Shown: positions 60,216 through 64,000 of the stretch, piece by piece | Layout: every line of letters starts with the position of its first letter | How positions within the stretch are numbered: position 1 is the stretch's first letter | Assembly (NCBI GenBank): GCA_946612455.1 | Contig: CAMOER010000003.1 | Location: 62,001 to 126,000, forward strand | Length of the DNA: 64,000 bases | Source: UBA3305 sp002373555 | GTDB lineage: Bacteria; Bacillota; Clostridia; Lachnospirales; Lachnospiraceae | Direction: 5' to 3' | Made by a program: the position numbers and the translations under genes | Notes under the pieces: model-generated | Seen by the model: the letters and a program-made list of their open reading frames with translations, nothing else | Database searches by the model: none | Told to the model about the DNA's origin: nothing

Positions 60216-60662
60216 ATGCAGGTAGTATTGCTTCAGGATGTAAAGACGCTTGGAAAGGCCGGCGATGTGGTCAAGGCGAATGACGGCTACGCCAGGAATT
60301 TCCTGATCCCCAAGAAGATGGCGGTCGAGGCGAATGCGGCGAATCTCGCCAAGCTGAAACAGCAGAAAGCCTATGAAGCGAAGGTCGCGGCGGAGGAGCT
60401 GGCGGCGGCGAGAGCGCTTTCGGATTCCATCTCCGGCAAGACCATTCAGATGAAGGTCAAGGCCGGTGAGGGCGGCAGGCTCTTCGGCGCCATCGCTTCC
60501 AAGGAGCTTGCGCAGGAAGTGGAAAAGCAGCTGGGCGTCGCAGTCGACAAGAAAAAGATCGTGCTGCCCGATCCCATCAAGACCCTGGGCGAGCATCCCG
60601 TGTCGGTCAAGCTGCACAAGGATGTGACGGCGGCGATCAAGGTGAACGTAACAGCGGAATAA
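60216..60662 (+). CDS. rplI: 50S ribosomal protein L9
   Basis: The 148-residue product is L9: the N-terminal domain has MQVVLLQDVKTLGKAGDVVKANDGYARNFLIPK, joined by a long helix to the C-terminal rRNA-binding domain (GGRLFGAIASKELAQ). It is 13 bp after gdpP with AAAGGAGG as ribosome site. Confidence 0.97.
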   Translation: MQVVLLQDVKTLGKAGDVVKANDGYARNFLIPKKMAVEANAANLAKLKQQKAYEAKVAAEELAAARALSDSISGKTIQMKVKAGEGGRLFGAIASKELAQEVEKQLGVAVDKKKIVLPDPIKTLGEHPVSVKLHKDVTAAIKVNVTAE

Positions 60663-60705
60663 AACGGTCTCCTCTGCGGAACGTGTGCGGAGGGGATCTT
60701 ACGAA

Positions 60706-62073
60706 ATGACAGAGAGTAGCGGCATGGAAGAAAATCAGATCAAACGAATACAGCCCCACAGCGAAGAAGCTGAGGGCATCCTGATCGGAGCGATGCTCCT
60801 GGATAATGAAGTGATTCCCGTCGTGGAGAATATCGTTAACGGAAGCGAATTCTACATCAGACAGTACGGGGTTATTTTCGATTCCATGGTCGAGCTCTAT
60901 GAGGAAGGCCGTCCGGTCGATATCATGACGCTGCAGGACCGGCTGAAGGAAAAGGATGTCCCGCCGGAGACGGCGGGGATGGAATACCTCGGCGGTCTCG
61001 TGGCCGCAGTACCGTATTCCGCGAACGGAAAATATTATGCGGAGATCATCCATGACAAGGCAGTCCTGCGGAGGCTGATCCATGTCACGGAGGATATTGC
61101 CGGCGCGTGCTACGCCGGGAAGGACAAGACGGAGAATATCCTGGCGGATACCGAGAAGAAGATCTTCGACGTGCTGAACCGCCGGAGAGAGCAGGATTAT
61201 GTACCGATCCAGGAGGTCGCGATCTCGACGCTGGAGCGTATTCACAAGGCGGCCAGGACGAAGAGCCTGATCACCGGCGTGCCGACAGGCTTTACGGATC
61301 TGGACCGGAAGCTGGCAGGTCTCCAGCCTTCGGATCTGATCCTGCTGGCTGCCAGACCGTCCATGGGAAAGACGGCATTTGCGCTGAATATCGCGCAGTA
61401 TGCCTGCTTCAAAAAGGGGTACTGCACGGCGATCTTCAGCCTGGAGATGTCCAAGGAACAGCTCATGAACCGTATGTACGCCATGGAAACGAGGGTAAGC
61501 TCCGAAAACATCCGAGTCGGCAATCTGGCCGATTCCGACTGGGACAAGATCATCGAGGCGACGGAGATGTTCTCCAACTCGAAGCTGATCCTGGACGATA
61601 CGCCGGGCATCTCCGTGTCGGAGCTGCGCACGAAGTGCAGGAAATTCAAGCTGGAATTCGGACTGCAGCTGATCATCATCGACTATCTGCAGCTGATGAC
61701 GGGCTCCGGGAGACGCGGGAATGACAACCGGCAGCAGGAGATCTCGGAGATCTCCAGGTCCTTAAAGGCGATCGCGAGAGAACTGAACTGTCCGATCATC
61801 GCGCTTTCGCAGCTGTCCCGTGCGGTGGAGTCGAGAACGGACAAGCGGCCGATGCTTTCGGACCTGCGGGAATCCGGCGCGATCGAGCAGGACGCCGACG
61901 TGGTCATGTTCCTGTACAGAGATGATTATTACAACCACGACAGCCCGAAGAAAAATATCTGCGAAGTGATCATCGCAAAGCAGAGAAACGGCCCGATCGG
62001 GACGACGGAGCTTGCGTGGATGTCCGAGCTTACGAAATTCGGCAATTTAAGCCGGAGCGACGAACAAAAATAA
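60706..62073 (+). CDS. dnaB: replicative DNA helicase DnaB
   Basis: The 455-residue protein is the hexameric replicative helicase. The N-terminal domain has PHSEEAEGILIGAMLLDNEVI; the RecA-like domain has Walker A ARPSMGKTAFALN (about residue 216), FSLEMSKEQL, Walker B IIIDYLQLM and the DLRESGAIEQDADVV block. The start at 60706 is chosen because GGAGGGG lies about ten bases ahead. It ends in a terminator shared with the convergent DUF1858 gene. Confidence 0.96.
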   Translation: MTESSGMEENQIKRIQPHSEEAEGILIGAMLLDNEVIPVVENIVNGSEFYIRQYGVIFDSMVELYEEGRPVDIMTLQDRLKEKDVPPETAGMEYLGGLVAAVPYSANGKYYAEIIHDKAVLRRLIHVTEDIAGACYAGKDKTENILADTEKKIFDVLNRRREQDYVPIQEVAISTLERIHKAARTKSLITGVPTGFTDLDRKLAGLQPSDLILLAARPSMGKTAFALNIAQYACFKKGYCTAIFSLEMSKEQLMNRMYAMETRVSSENIRVGNLADSDWDKIIEATEMFSNSKLILDDTPGISVSELRTKCRKFKLEFGLQLIIIDYLQLMTGSGRRGNDNRQQEISEISRSLKAIARELNCPIIALSQLSRAVESRTDKRPMLSDLRESGAIEQDADVVMFLYRDDYYNHDSPKKNICEVIIAKQRNGPIGTTELAWMSELTKFGNLSRSDEQK

Positions 62074-62096
62074 GAGCCTTGCGGCTCTTATTTTTT
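62071..62096. terminator. bidirectional terminator between dnaB and the DUF1858 gene
   Basis: TAAGAGCC (62071-62078) pairs with GGCTCTTA (62083-62090), followed by T6. It overlaps the last codons of both genes. Confidence 0.92.
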
Positions 62097-62307
62097 ACTG
62101 CTCCTTCGCAGCAAGGTACTCATTGATCGCGTTGACCATGGTCTCGGTCTCGATGCCGTGTACCATGCAGGCCTCATCCAGAGATTCCATCTGGGATGAA
62201 GGGCAGCCGATGCAGTGCATGCCTGCGCCCATAAGGATGGGAACGATGTTTATATCCACATTGATCAGCTCGCCGATCAGCATATCCTTATCAATCTGCT
62301 GTGCCAT
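62095..62307 (-). CDS. DUF1858 domain-containing protein
   Basis: The 70-residue protein is a DUF1858 protein of the hybrid-cluster-associated disulfide type: IGELINVDINIVPILMGAGMHCIGCPSS holds the conserved CxxC pair. The role is unknown; a redox or metal-related function is usually inferred. It has its own promoter (62345-62373, minus strand) and the ribosome site AAAGGAGAAC. Confidence 0.92.
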   Translation of the reverse strand: MAQQIDKDMLIGELINVDINIVPILMGAGMHCIGCPSSQMESLDEACMVHGIETETMVNAINEYLAAKEQ

Positions 62308-62344
62308 GATGTTCTCCTTTCATAAGAAAATATGGTCTCCCGTC

Positions 62345-62373
62345 AGTATAGTGTATTGCGGGCGGAAATGCAA
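62345..62373 (-). promoter_or_regulatory. promoter of the DUF1858 gene
   Basis: On the minus strand TTGCAT (62373-62368) and TATACT (62350-62345) are 17 bases apart. Confidence 0.7.
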
Positions 62374-62462
62374 GCGGATCTTGGTTAGTTTAAGTTAACT
62401 GAATTTAGTTTCAATGAGACGGGAAAAACGGATAAAAAGACAAAAAAGTCTGAACTAACCTA

Positions 62463-62491
62463 TTGTATTTTCAAAAATTCTATATTACAAT
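62463..62491 (+). promoter_or_regulatory. promoter of the ferredoxin gene
   Basis: TTGTAT (62463-62468) and TACAAT (62486-62491) are 17 bases apart in AT-rich sequence. Confidence 0.7.
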
Positions 62492-62552
62492 GACGCCAGA
62501 AAGCCAGAAAGCAAAAGATCTTCTACAAAGATCAATTCAGGAGGTAATAAAA

Positions 62553-62726
62553 ATGGCATATGTAATTTCTGATGAATGCGTAAGCTGCGGAACCTGTGCA
62601 GCAGAGTGCCCCGTAGAGGCTATTTCCGAAGGCGCAGAGCATTTCGAGATCAATCCCGATGTCTGCATCGACTGCGGAACATGCGCTGGTGTATGTCCTA
62701 CCGAAGCGATCGCTCCCGCAGAATAA
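62553..62726 (+). CDS. 2[4Fe-4S] clostridial-type ferredoxin
   Basis: The 57-residue protein is a small low-potential electron carrier with two CxxCxxCxxxCP motifs: CVSCGTCAAECP and CIDCGTCAGVCP. It would serve fermentation enzymes and possibly the activase-like protein at 45-49 kb, which needs a low-potential donor (inference). TCAGGAGG precedes the start, and a terminator follows directly. Confidence 0.97.
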   Translation: MAYVISDECVSCGTCAAECPVEAISEGAEHFEINPDVCIDCGTCAGVCPTEAIAPAE

Positions 62727-62740
62727 TTCTGAAACAAATA

Positions 62741-62767
62741 AAAAGCTCCGGCATTGCCGGAGCTTTT
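62741..62767. terminator. bidirectional terminator between ferredoxin and mecA
   Basis: AAAAGCTCCGGC (62741-62752) pairs perfectly with GCCGGAGCTTTT (62756-62767) around a three-base loop, with A- and T-rich flanks. Confidence 0.95.
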
Positions 62768-63504
62768 TATTTTTCTGTATTTGCCAGGGTCTGCAGCGCA
62801 TTTCCGTCCGCCAGCACCTTCAGATGCTCGCGGAAGTATTCTTCGCTCGCCGCATTGGAGCGCGTGCGCTGTCCGTATTCGGTCAGGATATTGCAGATCC
62901 GGTTGAATTCCTCGGGCGTATGCGCAGATTTGTGCACGGACAGCAGATATCTGCCGCTGCGCGTATTTTTATATAAGGAATTCTTCCCTCTGTAGATCCC
63001 GCCGAGCATATCCGCGGCCCGCAGCACGTTCTCCATCGAATCAAAGCTGTATACGGGCGCGATATCCGCCGGGAGGGACTTGCCGGATTCCGGCTCCTCC
63101 TCCGTGCTCTTTTCATTCTCCAGGATCCGGCCGAGCGCATCCAGGATATCCTGCGCCGATCCGGCATTCTCCGGACCGGAGGCCGCAGAAACGATATTCT
63201 CATACGCTTCTTCGATCATGGGCGCGAATCTTGCGAATCTCGTATCGAGCTCCTCCGGATCCTCCACCTTCGTAATGAGGAGGCTAAGACCTTCGCCGGA
63301 AAGCGGGACCGCTTCGATCATGAGCGGCAGATCGTCCGTGCGAAAACCGACCTCGTCATTCGCGCGCTCCAGCATTTCCCGGAAAAGATGTCTCGCCTTC
63401 TCCCCTCCGTATGCAAGCTCGAAAAGCGAGATCCTGCGCTCCCTCAGATCGGTACGGCTCAGGGTGCAGCGTATCTGGTTTTCACTAAGTCTTTCTATCT
63501 TCAT
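62767..63504 (-). CDS. mecA: adaptor protein MecA
   Basis: The 245-residue protein resembles MecA, the adaptor that feeds substrates to ClpC. It opens MKIERLSENQIRCTLSRTDL, as MecA N-domains do, and has an acidic middle (STEEEPESGKSLP) and the C-terminal domain (FDSMENVLRAADML, LYKNTRSGRYLLSVHK, EYGQRT). The region LFREMLERANDEVGF matches the second N-domain helix. A promoter lies at 63531-63559 and CAAGGAGGCGC just upstream of the ATG. Confidence 0.9.
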   Translation of the reverse strand: MKIERLSENQIRCTLSRTDLRERRISLFELAYGGEKARHLFREMLERANDEVGFRTDDLPLMIEAVPLSGEGLSLLITKVEDPEELDTRFARFAPMIEEAYENIVSAASGPENAGSAQDILDALGRILENEKSTEEEPESGKSLPADIAPVYSFDSMENVLRAADMLGGIYRGKNSLYKNTRSGRYLLSVHKSAHTPEEFNRICNILTEYGQRTRSNAASEEYFREHLKVLADGNALQTLANTEK

Positions 63505-63530
63505 GAGCGCCTCCTTGTGTGATACCCGAT

Positions 63531-63559
63531 TATAACCCGAAGGATCGGAGAATGTAAAG
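63531..63559 (-). promoter_or_regulatory. promoter of mecA
   Basis: On the minus strand TTACAT (63559-63554) and a perfect TATAAT (63536-63531) are 17 bases apart. Confidence 0.75.
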
Positions 63560-63938
63560 GGCCTTTGGACGGATTGTCACGATTTTACTGCAGAAGGGAC
63601 AGAAAGGCGCCCAATCGTTGCATGACAGCCGGGGTGTGCGGGGGTATGATAAGGATGCAGGCAGCATTTCCCGGTGCCGCAGGGCACGGGCGCGGGAGTC
63701 AGTACGGGACCGCCGGAACGAGTGGACGATACGGTTTGGAAAGGAGTGCGGGGAATACGGCGGCATGCCTGCGGAAACCATCCTGATTTTCTCTTCAGAA
63801 GGCATCTGCTGTGTCACGACAAAAGGACCGTCGTCATGCGCGGATACAGGGCGGCCGGCAGCCGCCGGATCACGATCGGGTGCGGCATCTGTTTTCCAAA
63901 AATGTTTCCTCCATCCGAAAGATCCGCATGATGGCGGT
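63560..63938. other. intergenic stretch without a supportable gene
   Basis: Several short open frames cross this stretch on both strands, but none has a ribosome site with a recognisable or compositionally convincing protein, and they overlap each other. It could hold a decayed gene. Nothing else stands out. Confidence 0.5.
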
Positions 63939-63967
63939 TTGTAATACCTGCAGGTCTGTGGTATACT
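63939..63967 (+). promoter_or_regulatory. promoter reading out of the window
   Basis: TTGTAA (63939-63944) and TATACT (63962-63967) are 17 bases apart. The gene it serves lies beyond position 64000. Confidence 0.6.
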
Positions 63968-64000
63968 CCAAAAACGAGTAAAGAGATATCCATCACAGAA

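Noticed and set aside
63505..64000. Several short frames of 60-108 codons at the right end
   Set aside because: They overlap on both strands, lack recognisable motifs, and look compositionally random compared with neighbouring genes.
1..64000. tRNA, rRNA, T-box or prophage genes
   Set aside because: Reading both strands I found no cloverleaf with a T-loop consensus, no T-box motif and no phage structural genes; a dedicated scan (for example tRNAscan or Infernal) would be decisive.

Overview
The window looks like part of a chromosome from an anaerobic Gram-positive member of the Clostridia, most probably Lachnospiraceae-like. Pointers are the Firmicutes order gdpP-rplI-dnaB, a MecA adaptor, a DUF1858 protein beside a clostridial 2[4Fe-4S] ferredoxin, a 1425-residue two-ASKHA-domain activase/dehydratase-like protein, a surface protein with VaFE repeats, Shine-Dalgarno sites of the AGGAGG type, and sigma-A type promoters. 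Base composition is fairly GC-rich. I recognised no complete transposase, prophage, tRNA, rRNA or CRISPR array. This placement comes from gene content, not from a database search.

Region by region. 1-4.2 kb: the end of a cobalamin cluster (a CobU-CobQ fusion cut by the window edge, CbiB, CbiC), with a ~170-bp imperfect palindrome ahead of cbiC. 4.3-11.7 kb: metabolic genes (fused CoA-transferase, a small membrane protein, an amidohydrolase/deaminase, glutamate dehydrogenase, an MBL-fold hydrolase, a GltD-like oxidoreductase). 11.7-12.05 kb: a compact locus that looks like a type I toxin-antitoxin module with a frameshifted toxin reading frame. 12.1-14 kb: a GH5-like glycosidase and a stray cobI. 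14.1-18.1 kb: an AT-richer module of NhaC-family transporter, aminotransferase and RidA, divergent from a YheO/DauR-like regulator, with an operator-like inverted repeat on the shared promoter. 18.2-31.4 kb: a plant-glycan utilisation region (N-terminally truncated DUF4038/DUF5605-type glycosidase, DUF3237 protein, GPH sugar symporter, type B carboxylesterase, a glycosidase, a GH78-like rhamnosidase, an AraC regulator) interrupted by an ornithine-cyclodeaminase-like gene and L-serine dehydratase. Most of the unusual repeats lie here. 31.4-34.8 kb: rpmG-secE-nusG, rplK-rplA, and rplJ-rplL with an L10 leader; rpoB does not follow rplL. 34.9-42 kb: a run of mostly overlapping genes, mrp, rhomboid protease, maf, D,D-carboxypeptidase, dUTPase, then two paralogous cell-wall amidases and a eukaryotic-type HisA. 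42-45 kb: two exported proteins. 45.2-49.5 kb: the giant activase-like protein. 49.9-56.4 kb: a 2194-residue thioester/Cna-B/VaFE surface protein. 56.6-62.1 kb: a ClpX with an acidic insert, the c-di-AMP phosphodiesterase GdpP, rplI and dnaB. 62.1-63.5 kb: DUF1858 protein, ferredoxin, mecA. The last 0.5 kb holds no gene I can support, but ends with a promoter reading out of the window.

The best candidates for something undescribed are the small antisense-RNA/toxin-like locus at 11.69-12.04 kb, three 73-bp hairpin repeats in the leader of the AraC gene (29.86-30.08 kb), a ~42-bp repeat array that switches orientation half-way (22.98-23.33 kb), the long palindrome upstream of cbiC, and the CobU-CobQ fusion whose linker is a 13-residue tandem repeat.
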